Shown here in pieces: positions 1 through 4,443 of a stretch of 5,102 nt of DNA. The DNA lies in the NCBI GenBank assembly GCA_021810175.1, contig JAJZJJ010000294.1, forward strand, positions 1 to 5,102, read 5' to 3'. The translations under genes were made by a program, and so were the position numbers. This DNA comes from Acidobacteriota bacterium. Lineage in GTDB: Bacteria; Acidobacteriota; Terriglobia; Terriglobales; Acidobacteriaceae. The first letter of the stretch is position 1. Every line of letters begins with the position of its first letter. Under the pieces are notes generated by a model that saw only the letters and a program-made list of their open reading frames with translations, was not told where the DNA came from and did no database searches.

Positions 1-446
1 AGCTCCTGCCGGCGCATGTCCTCTTCGCCCATGTAGACCACGCACTCCAGGCCGAACAGCGCGCAGACCGTGGCCGTCGCCACGCCGTGCTGCCCCGCGC
101 CGGTCTCCGCAATGATGCGCTTCTTGCCCATCCGAACGGCCAGCAGCGCCTGGCCCAGACAGTTGTTGATCTTGTGCGCGCCGGTGTGCAGCAGGTCTTC
201 GCGCTTCAGGTAAATCTTCGCCCCGCCCAGAGCTTCCGTCAGACGCGACGCGAAATACAGCGGCGTCGGACGGCCGGCGTAATCCCGCAGCAGCGCGTCC
301 AGCTTCGCATGGAATGCGGGATCGGCCTGCGCTTCGGCGTATGCGTGCTCCAGCTCGTCCAGCGCCGCCACCAGCGTCTCGGGAACGTAGCGTCCGCCGT
401 AGGCGCCGAAGCGTCCGGCCGCGGAATCTGTGATTGTGGCTGCCAT
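1..446 (-). CDS. trpB: Tryptophan synthase beta subunit, N-terminal part (runs off left edge)
   Basis: TrpB is the PLP enzyme that condenses indole with L-serine to give L-tryptophan in the cytoplasmic alpha2-beta2 complex. The first 148 codons are present, from ATG at 446, and the frame is open to base 1; about 250 further residues are expected outside the window. Visible family marks are [15 protein letters not shown] (residues 11-25), the cofactor-binding motif HTGAHKINN (87-95) with Lys92 as the Schiff-base lysine, and AETGAGQHG (113-121) with Glu114 as the catalytic glutamate. The start is supported by GGAAG a few bases upstream, between the trpF stop and this ATG. The gene follows trpF with 9 nt between, so it is co-translated in the operon. 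trpA would be expected beyond the edge. HTGAHKINN places it with the TrpB1 type, not the TrpB2 type. Identification is near certain. Confidence 0.97.
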   Translation of the reverse strand, partial: MAATITDSAAGRFGAYGGRYVPETLVAALDELEHAYAEAQADPAFHAKLDALLRDYAGRPTPLYFASRLTEALGGAKIYLKREDLLHTGAHKINNCLGQALLAVRMGKKRIIAETGAGQHGVATATVCALFGLECVVYMGEEDMRRQE

Positions 447-455
447 ACTTCCAGC

Positions 456-1184
456 TTACATGCTGAGCGCGCTGCCCGCCGGTTTGTGGCTCCCGGACTT
501 GTCCGCCGACGTCACCGCTCCCCGTGCGGCATGGACGAACGCCCGCACCCTGGCCGGATCCTTTTTCCCCGGCCGCAGCTCCACGCCGGTCACCGCGTCC
601 ACGCCCCACGGCCGCAGCGTCCGGATCGCCTCCCCCACATTCTCCGCAGTCAGCCCTCCCGCGACCACCAGCCGCAGATCGCCCGCTTCCACCGAGAGCG
701 CCTCCTGCGCGTGCTCCCAGTCGAAGATTCTGCCTGTGCCGCCGGAGGCGGCGGCCGTCCTCGCATCCACCAGAACGCCGCCGATCCCTCCATGCCGGAC
801 CACCGAACGCAGCTCGTCGCGCAGCCGCTTCTCGGCGCGCCCCGGATCGCCGTCCACATTCCAGTGCAGCGTCTGCAGCACGATGAACTCCGGGCCAAAC
901 TGCGCCCGCAGCCTGTCCGCCAGCAGAAAATCCAGCTCGCCGTGCAGCTGGACCCCGTTCAGTCCCGCCGTCTGCAGTGAAAATACAATTTCATCGAAAT
1001 CCTGTGTGCTGAAAACCCCGATCTTCAGCAGCGTCTTCGGCAGTTCCGGCGCGAACTGCGCCACCTGCCCCGCCGTCACCTGCCGCGGGCTCCGCGCGAA
1101 TACAAAGCCCACCGCGTCCGCCCCGGCGTCGGCCGCCAGCAGCGCGTCCTCCAGGTTTGTCGTTCCGCAGATTTTTATCCACAT
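456..1184 (-). CDS. trpF: Phosphoribosylanthranilate isomerase
   Basis: TrpF catalyses the Amadori rearrangement of N-(5'-phosphoribosyl)anthranilate to CdRP, third step of the tryptophan branch, on a (beta/alpha)8 barrel. The 242-residue product begins MWIKICGTTN, with Cys6 as the expected general base. ADAVGFVFARSPRQV (residues 22-36) is the next conserved block, VQLHG (78-82) follows, and LVDAR (138-142) carries Asp140, the expected general acid. VVAGGLTAENV (173-183) and VTGVELRPGKKD (198-209) form the phosphate-binding end. The usual length is about 200-210; this one is longer through an insertion around 104-133 and a Ser/Gly-rich tail after residue 222. The ATG overlaps the end of trpC by 10 nt (stop TAA inside ATGTGGATAAA), and only a weak G-rich stretch precedes it, so translation probably depends on coupling to trpC. 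Confidence 0.96.
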   Translation of the reverse strand: MWIKICGTTNLEDALLAADAGADAVGFVFARSPRQVTAGQVAQFAPELPKTLLKIGVFSTQDFDEIVFSLQTAGLNGVQLHGELDFLLADRLRAQFGPEFIVLQTLHWNVDGDPGRAEKRLRDELRSVVRHGGIGGVLVDARTAAASGGTGRIFDWEHAQEALSVEAGDLRLVVAGGLTAENVGEAIRTLRPWGVDAVTGVELRPGKKDPARVRAFVHAARGAVTSADKSGSHKPAGSALSM

Positions 1185-2008
1185 GTCGCGCCCGCAATCC
1201 CGGCCAGAGCTTCCGTTGAGGCTCGCAGCAGTTCACCCAGCGCGGCTCCCGGGCTCGCCTGCCGCATCAGCGACTCCCCGATCAGGAACGCGTGGAATCC
1301 CGCCGCCCGCAGCCGCATCAGATCCGCTGCTGTATGGATGCCGCTTTCCGCCACCTTCACCGCTCCCCGCGGCAGCTCGTCCGCCAGCGCCAGCGACGTC
1401 TCCAGCCGCACTTCGAAGCTCCGCAGATCGCGGTTGTTCACGCCGTACGCGTCGCAGCCCAGATCCTTCACCCGCGTTAGCTCCTCCGCCGTGTGGACCT
1501 CGCACAGCACGTCCAGTTCCCACGCGTGGGCCGCCTGCGTCAGCCGTTCCAGCTCCGCGTCGGACAAAGCGGCCGCAATGAGCAGAATGGCGTCCGCCCG
1601 ATGCGCCCGCGCTTCCGCGATCTGGTACGCGTCCACCATAAAGTCCTTGCGCAGGCAGGGAATCGCCGTACTCTCGGTCGCGTCCGACGCCAGCTCCAGG
1701 TTGCGCAGACTGCCCTGGAAAAACGGCTCGTCCGTCAGCACGCTCAGCGCCGCCGCGCCCGCCTCGGCCAGTTCCCGCGCCAGCGCCGCCGGCTCGAAAT
1801 CCGCCCGGATCAGCCCCTTCGACGGCGAGGCCTTCTTCAGCTCCGCAATCACCGCCGGACCCGCGGCGGCCTTCTCCCGCAGCGCACGCGCAAAACCGCG
1901 CGGCGTATGCTCCGCCGCCCGCCGCTCCAGTTCGGCCACCGGAACGCGCTCACGCCGCGCTGCCAGATCGGCGCGCGTCTTCTCCACAATGCGCTGCAAG
2001 TGCTGCAA
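1175..2008 (-). CDS. trpC: Indole-3-glycerol phosphate synthase
   Basis: TrpC closes the indole ring, converting CdRP to indole-3-glycerol phosphate with loss of CO2 and water. The 277-residue product is a complete single-domain IGPS, not fused to TrpF as in E. coli. Motifs in order: VIAELKKASPSKG (53-65) with Glu56 and Lys58, CLRKDF (118-123) with Lys121, LCEVH (168-172) with Glu170, GVNNRDL (189-195), VAESGIH (219-225) with Ser222, and FLIGESLM (241-248) at the phosphate site. These correspond to the known active-site residues of the family. The start codon is TTG (2008-2006), chosen because AGGAG lies 6 nt before it and the product then begins LQRIVEKTRADLAARR, matching the usual IGPS N-terminus; an in-frame TGA at 2026-2024 rules out longer versions. 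It is the first gene of the trpCFB segment and overlaps trpF by 10 nt. Upstream lie a leader ORF and a hairpin over the ribosome site (described separately). Confidence 0.97.
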   Translation of the reverse strand: MQHLQRIVEKTRADLAARRERVPVAELERRAAEHTPRGFARALREKAAAGPAVIAELKKASPSKGLIRADFEPAALARELAEAGAAALSVLTDEPFFQGSLRNLELASDATESTAIPCLRKDFMVDAYQIAEARAHRADAILLIAAALSDAELERLTQAAHAWELDVLCEVHTAEELTRVKDLGCDAYGVNNRDLRSFEVRLETSLALADELPRGAVKVAESGIHTAADLMRLRAAGFHAFLIGESLMRQASPGAALGELLRASTEALAGIAGATCG

Positions 2009-2024
2009 GGCAATCTCCTGCCTT
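2007..2024 (-). promoter_or_regulatory. Hairpin enclosing the trpC Shine-Dalgarno and start codon
   Basis: On the minus strand AAGGCA (2024-2019) and TGCCTT (2012-2007) form a perfect 6-bp stem with the 6-nt loop GGAGAT. The loop contains most of the AGGAG ribosome site, and the first two bases of the TTG start codon are in the 3' arm. The 5' arm begins at the last base of the stop codon of the short upstream ORF. Seen directly in sequence; a role in gating trpC translation is inference. A 6-bp stem with a 6-nt loop is only moderately stable, so chance is possible. Confidence 0.5.
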
Positions 2025-2056
2025 CAGTATAAGGATCGGCTCCCCCGGCCTGACAT
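2024..2056 (-). CDS. Putative 10-codon leader peptide upstream of trpC
   Basis: ATG at 2056 opens a 10-codon ORF, MSGRGSRSLY, ending in TGA at 2026-2024. Its Shine-Dalgarno GGAGGTGA (2067-2060) is nearly perfect and sits 6 nt (from GGAGG) before the ATG, clearly stronger than that of trpC itself. The ORF is in the same frame as trpC, separated from its TTG start by the TGA plus five codons, and its stop touches the hairpin around the trpC start. It contains no Trp codon, so classical trp attenuation by ribosome stalling at Trp codons is not supported. It is more plausibly a translated leader that delivers ribosomes to trpC or opens the hairpin. Expression is not proven, and an ORF this short can occur by chance; the Shine-Dalgarno is the main argument. 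Confidence 0.45.
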   Translation of the reverse strand: MSGRGSRSLY

Positions 2057-2059
2057 TTG

Positions 2060-2067
2060 TCACCTCC
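2060..2067 (-). promoter_or_regulatory. Strong Shine-Dalgarno of the trpC leader ORF
   Basis: GGAGGTGA on the minus strand matches the anti-Shine-Dalgarno over seven to eight bases and is ideally spaced from ATG 2056. No other annotated gene on this strand uses it, since the only downstream start at proper distance is that of the 10-codon ORF. Confidence 0.55.
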
Positions 2068-2111
2068 GATTGCTGACGAACCCCACTGCCGCCCTCGCCG
2101 CCCCTGCGCGA

Positions 2112-2130
2112 TCCTGATTCTGTCAGGAGG
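2112..2130 (+). promoter_or_regulatory. Shine-Dalgarno of the 60-residue protein gene, inside a hairpin
   Basis: AGGAGG (2125-2130) lies 6 nt before ATG 2137 and is a full-strength ribosome site. TCCTGA (2112-2117) and TCAGGA (2123-2128) form a perfect 6-bp stem with loop TTCTG, so four of the six Shine-Dalgarno bases are paired. Whether this limits translation is inference. Confidence 0.5.
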
Positions 2131-2136
2131 AGCTTT

Positions 2137-2319
2137 ATGAGCAGCATGAATCCCTGGATCGACTATTACGAGACCCGCTACCACGTTTGCGGCGACCCCG
2201 TTCGCCGCTATGCCCGCGCCTTCGGCGTGGCCCTCATCATCTTCGGAGCCGTCGCTCACGGCCGCATGGATTTCTTCTGGGCCGGCGTTGTCCTCACCGC
2301 CTGCAGCGGCCTGCTTTAA
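2137..2319 (+). CDS. Small hydrophobic membrane protein, function unknown
   Basis: This 60-residue product is not one I recognise. Its start is well supported by AGGAGG 6 nt before the ATG, and the ORF ends at TAA. The N-terminal third is polar and aromatic (MNPWIDYYETRYH, residues 4-16), followed by a basic stretch PVRRYAR (21-27). Two hydrophobic segments follow, about 28-41 (AFGVALIIFGAVAH) and 44-60 (MDFFWAGVVLTACSGLL), joined by a very short HGR turn. That suggests a helical hairpin in the inner membrane with the N-terminus inside by the positive-inside rule. Cysteines are at 18 and 56. It is divergent from trpC and convergent with the antitoxin gene, so it stands as a single-gene unit. 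No signal peptide is evident. A toxin-like or stress-related small membrane protein is possible but nothing shows it. Confidence 0.72.
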   Translation: MSSMNPWIDYYETRYHVCGDPVRRYARAFGVALIIFGAVAHGRMDFFWAGVVLTACSGLL

Positions 2320-2378
2320 TCGCACGCCGTTCCTGTCACGTTACGAGGGAGTCGCCGGAAAGCGCGCAGGTCTGTCCA
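2320..2378. other. Convergent intergenic gap with no clear terminator
   Basis: The 59 bp between the stop of the small membrane protein gene and the stop of the antitoxin gene contain no hairpin followed by a T-run on either strand. Only a 4-bp CAGG/CCTG inverted repeat at 2380-2390, inside the antitoxin gene end, is visible. Transcripts from the two sides may overlap or end by another route. Confidence 0.5.
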
Positions 2379-2654
2379 TCAGGCTGCCTGAAGCTTCGGG
2401 ATCTTCTTCCGCCTGCCGCGTGAAGCCTGCCACAGATCGTACTGTGTCTGCAGATTCAGCCACAGCTCCGGTGTCGTTCCCAGCGCCTCGGACAACCGCA
2501 GCGCCATATCCGCCGAGACTCCGGAATTACCGTTCAGCAGCCGCGAGAGCGTGACCCGCGAAACGCCCAGATGATCGGCCAGCCTGCTCACCGGCATCGC
2601 TCCCATGTGCTCCCGCAGAATTTCTCCCGGATGTGCCGGATTGTGCATGCGCAT
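2379..2654 (-). CDS. higA: HigA-family antitoxin, Xre-type DNA-binding protein
   Basis: A 91-residue helix-turn-helix protein of the HigA/VapI family: it neutralises its partner toxin and represses the shared promoter. The N-terminus NPAHPGEILREHMG (residues 5-18) is the family signature. The HTH spans about 22-41 (VSRLADHLGVSRVTLSRLLNG), and SADMALRLSEALGTTPELWLNLQTQYDLWQA follows, again typical of the family. A basic tail (RGRRKKIPK, 79-87) ends the protein. The start ATG 2654 is preceded by GAGGAG at 5-nt spacing; the ATG two codons later (2648) is possible but badly spaced. The Shine-Dalgarno overlaps the TGA of the toxin gene (TGAGGAG), with 9 nt between the genes, so antitoxin translation is likely coupled to the toxin. 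The toxin-first gene order is normal for HigBA. Confidence 0.95.
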   Translation of the reverse strand: MRMHNPAHPGEILREHMGAMPVSRLADHLGVSRVTLSRLLNGNSGVSADMALRLSEALGTTPELWLNLQTQYDLWQASRGRRKKIPKLQAA

Positions 2655-2663
2655 AAATGCTCC

Positions 2664-2942
2664 TCAGTGGTAATCCTGATAATCGACAAGAACCGCGTCC
2701 GTGCCCTCAAACCTGAACGTAAGCCGCCAGTTTCCGCTCACGTCGACCGACCAGTGCTCTTCCAGATCGCCTTTCAGCGCATGGAGCCGCCACCCCGGCG
2801 AATTCATGTCGCCCGGAGCTGCCGCGGCGTTAAGCCGGGTTAGTTGCAGCCTCAGCCGCTTCGCATGAGCGGCCTGAATCCCGGCCTTTGAGCCCGTCAG
2901 GAAGAACGCCTCAACACCTTTGTGCCGAAAGCTCCTGATCAC
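2664..2942 (-). CDS. higB: HigB-family toxin, RelE/ParE-fold mRNA interferase
   Basis: HigB toxins cut mRNA in the ribosomal A site. This 92-residue product has the family length and sequence: SFRHKGVEAFFLTGSKAGI (residues 4-22), HAKRLRLQLTRLNAA (26-40), LHALKGDLEEHWSVDVSGNWRLTFRF (53-78) and the end VDYQDYH. From memory of the Proteus HigB work, the residues tied to activity or RNA contact are His54, Lys57, Arg73, Asp90, Tyr91 and His92; all six are present at those positions, so the toxin looks intact. The start is GTG (2942-2940), giving MIRSF, which matches the usual MIxSF start; an in-frame TAG at 2960-2958 prevents a longer form. No Shine-Dalgarno precedes the GTG. It lies 57 nt downstream of the kbl stop on the same strand but has its own promoter-like region. 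Confidence 0.94.
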   Translation of the reverse strand: MIRSFRHKGVEAFFLTGSKAGIQAAHAKRLRLQLTRLNAAAAPGDMNSPGWRLHALKGDLEEHWSVDVSGNWRLTFRFEGTDAVLVDYQDYH

Positions 2943-2978
2943 CTGTATAGTGTATCGCTACGCGATGCACAACAGCAA
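2943..2978 (-). promoter_or_regulatory. Putative higBA promoter and operator
   Basis: On the minus strand two overlapping promoter readings are possible: TTGCTG (2978-2973), 17 nt, TACACT (2955-2950); or TTGTGC (2972-2967), 17 nt, TATACA (2949-2944). Each matches consensus only partly. Between and over them lies an inverted repeat, ATCGC (2954-2958) TAC GCGAT (2962-2966), extended by TG/CA at 2951-2952 and 2968-2969 with one mismatch. A palindrome over the promoter is where HigA-type antitoxins usually bind. With the first reading, transcription would start about at 2943, next to the GTG, which would make a leaderless mRNA and explain the missing Shine-Dalgarno. Confidence 0.5.
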
Positions 2979-2999
2979 CCGGCGCAAAGGCATGTCTTC

Positions 3000-4217
3000 C
3001 TACCCCAGAATCCCCAGCTTCCGCGCCGTCTTCTCCAGCGTCTCCAGCGCCTGGTCCAGCTGCTCCCGCGTATGCTCGCTGGTCATAATCGTCCGGATGC
3101 GCGCCTTGCCCTCCGGCACCGTCGGAAACGCGATTCCCGTCGCCATCACGCCCGCGTCGAACAGCGCCCGCGAAAACTCCATCGCCAGCCGCCCCTCGCC
3201 CACGATGATCGGCGTGATCGGAGTTTCGCTCGCCGGAGTCGTCACCCCGCCAATGTCGAAGCCCAGCCCGCCCAGCTCCGCCTTGAAGTAGCGCGTATTC
3301 TCCCACAGCCGCTCGATCCGCTCCGGCTCCTGTTCCAGCAGGTCGAACGCCGCCATGCAGCTCGCCGTCACCGACGGAGGATGTGAGGTCGAGAACAGAA
3401 ACGGCCGAGCCCGATGGTACAGATAATCGATCAGGTCCTTCGAGCCGCACACATAGCCGCCAATGGCCCCAATCGCCTTCGACAGCGTCCCCACCTGAAT
3501 GTCCACCCGCCCGTGGCAGTTAAAGTGGTCGATCGTGCCCCTCCCATTGCGCCCCAGCACTCCGGAGGCGTGCGCGTCGTCCACCATCATGATCGCGCCG
3601 TACCGCTCCGCCAGGTCCGCCAGCCGGTCCACCGGCCCAATATCGCCATCCATCGAGAAGACGCCGTCCGTAATCAGCAGCTTTCGCCCCGGCTCGTTCG
3701 CGACTTCCCGCAGAATCTCCTCCGCATGGGCCACATCCTTGTGCCGGAACACCCGAATCTTCGCCCGCGACAGCCGCGCCCCGTCGATGATCGAAGCGTG
3801 GTTCAGCTCGTCGCTGATAATGAAGTCCTCTTTCCCCAGGATCGCCGACACCGTCCCCGCATTCGCCGTAAACCCGCTCTGGAAGACCACGCACGCCTCC
3901 ACATTCTTGAAGCGGGCAATTTTCTCCTCCAGTTCCATGTGGATCTTCATCGTCCCGGCAATCGTCCGCACCGCGCCCGAACCCACTCCCAGCTCGCGCA
4001 CCGCCTTCTCCGCGGCCTCGCGCAGCTTCGGGTGGTTGCACAGCCCCAGGTAGTTGTTCGACGCCAGGTTAATCACCCGCCGCCCATCGTAGGTGCACAC
4101 CGGAGCCTGCGCGTCCTCCAGCACCCGCAGCCGGAAATGCGTGCCCTTCTTCTTCAGTTCTTCAATCTGGTCGCTCAGATACCGGAGCTGCGGACGCTGC
4201 GAAAGTGACGATGCCAT
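3000..4217 (-). CDS. kbl: Glycine C-acetyltransferase / alpha-oxoamine synthase
   Basis: A complete 405-residue PLP enzyme of the alpha-oxoamine synthase family. As Kbl it would condense glycine with acetyl-CoA to 2-amino-3-ketobutyrate, or run the reverse in threonine breakdown. Visible marks: ASNNYLGL (52-59), GVGSGAVRTIAGTMKIH (77-93), FQSGF (112-116), DELNHASIIDG (136-146) with His140 stacking on PLP, MVDDAHASGVLG (211-222) with Asp213 and His216, and VGTLSKAIGAIGGYV (242-256) with Lys247 as the Schiff-base lysine. PFLFSTSHPPS (272-282) and ARIRTIMTSEHT (about 373-384) complete the family pattern. E. coli Kbl is 398 residues. The ATG is supported by GAGG 8 nt upstream. There is no tdh beside it, and related standalone enzymes in other bacteria can also accept other acyl-CoAs or alanine (BioF-like), so exact substrate is uncertain. 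No terminator is seen before higB. Confidence 0.9.
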   Translation of the reverse strand: MASSLSQRPQLRYLSDQIEELKKKGTHFRLRVLEDAQAPVCTYDGRRVINLASNNYLGLCNHPKLREAAEKAVRELGVGSGAVRTIAGTMKIHMELEEKIARFKNVEACVVFQSGFTANAGTVSAILGKEDFIISDELNHASIIDGARLSRAKIRVFRHKDVAHAEEILREVANEPGRKLLITDGVFSMDGDIGPVDRLADLAERYGAIMMVDDAHASGVLGRNGRGTIDHFNCHGRVDIQVGTLSKAIGAIGGYVCGSKDLIDYLYHRARPFLFSTSHPPSVTASCMAAFDLLEQEPERIERLWENTRYFKAELGGLGFDIGGVTTPASETPITPIIVGEGRLAMEFSRALFDAGVMATGIAFPTVPEGKARIRTIMTSEHTREQLDQALETLEKTARKLGILG

Positions 4218-4439
4218 CGGTTTTTCCTCGGATTGCGAATGCGCAACCTAAAATCCTAACTCCGCCTGCGGCCGCGTGCGGAATGCCCGGTCCATCCTCC
4301 GCCCTGTCTCCTGTCCGCTCTCTCAGATACAATTGTTTTTCCAGCGCAGGATGAAGCGAGTGGGTTACGGTCGAGCCCTGGGTCGGCCATTCTCTCCGCT
4401 CCTGGGCCGGATGCTTTTTTTGAAGAGAGTTCCTTACGA
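4218..4439. other. Divergent 222-bp intergenic region between kbl and the Ig-like gene
   Basis: The gap must hold the promoters of kbl (minus) and of the Ig-like gene (plus). On the plus strand TACAAT at 4328-4333 is a good -10 candidate, but no clear -35 stands 16-18 nt before it. On the minus strand TAGGAT (4258-4253) is a weak -10 candidate. A near-exact 10-bp direct repeat, CCTGGGTCGG (4377-4386) and CCTGGGCCGG (4401-4410), is present. A CGGCC/GGCCG stem (4384-4388 with 4405-4409) is followed by a run of T at 4414-4421, a weak terminator or attenuator shape. No riboswitch class could be matched. Confidence 0.4.
4226..4248 (-). promoter_or_regulatory. kbl ribosome site with hairpin just upstream
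   Basis: GAGG (4229-4226) precedes ATG 4217 by 8 nt. Directly upstream TTGCG (4246-4242) and CGCAA (4237-4233) form a 5-bp stem with loop CATT, extendable by two G-C pairs past a bulge. The hairpin leaves the Shine-Dalgarno free, so it may only stabilise the mRNA 5' region; function is unknown. Confidence 0.35.
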
Positions 4440-4443
4440 ATGA
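4351..4443 (+). CDS. Possible 30-residue upstream ORF before the Ig-like gene
   Basis: ATG at 4351 opens 30 codons (MKRVGYGRALGRPF... ending KRVPYE) with TGA at 4441-4443, overlapping the ATG of the Ig-like gene as ATGA. The peptide is basic and unlike anything I recognise. Its ends resemble each other (KRVGY and KRVPY). The only G-rich sequence before its start, GCAGG, abuts the ATG, so initiation would be poor; a second in-frame ATG at 4411 also lacks a good site. ATGA overlap is typical of coupled genes but occurs by chance. Low confidence as a real gene. Confidence 0.2.
   Translation: MKRVGYGRALGRPFSPLLGRMLFLKRVPYE

Noticed and set aside
430..1581. Long plus-strand open frame (383 codons) across the trpF and trpC region
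   Set aside because: It is antisense to two clearly conserved enzymes and is rich in Ser/Pro/Arg/Ala, as expected from the complement of GC-rich codons.
2026..2054. TATACT as the -10 of a trpC promoter (minus strand)
   Set aside because: With ATGTCA as -35 the spacer is 19 nt, and transcription would begin at the Shine-Dalgarno itself, leaving no leader. It cannot be excluded as a second start, but it is not a convincing main promoter.
2024..2056. Classical trp attenuator with Trp codons
   Set aside because: The leader ORF has no Trp codon and no terminator hairpin with a T-run lies between it and trpC.
2070..2117. TTG-started ORF leading to the 60-residue gene as a mirror of the trpC leader
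   Set aside because: It has no Shine-Dalgarno and is only the tail of a long antisense frame.
3414..4208. Plus-strand open frame of 264 codons opposite kbl
   Set aside because: It lies entirely opposite a full-length PLP enzyme with intact motifs; the product is Arg/His/Pro-rich with no domain pattern.
4341..4421. Cyclic di-GMP (GEMM-I) or other riboswitch ahead of the Ig-like gene
   Set aside because: There is a faint likeness to one GEMM stretch, but the two-hairpin core and the usual conserved bases are missing.
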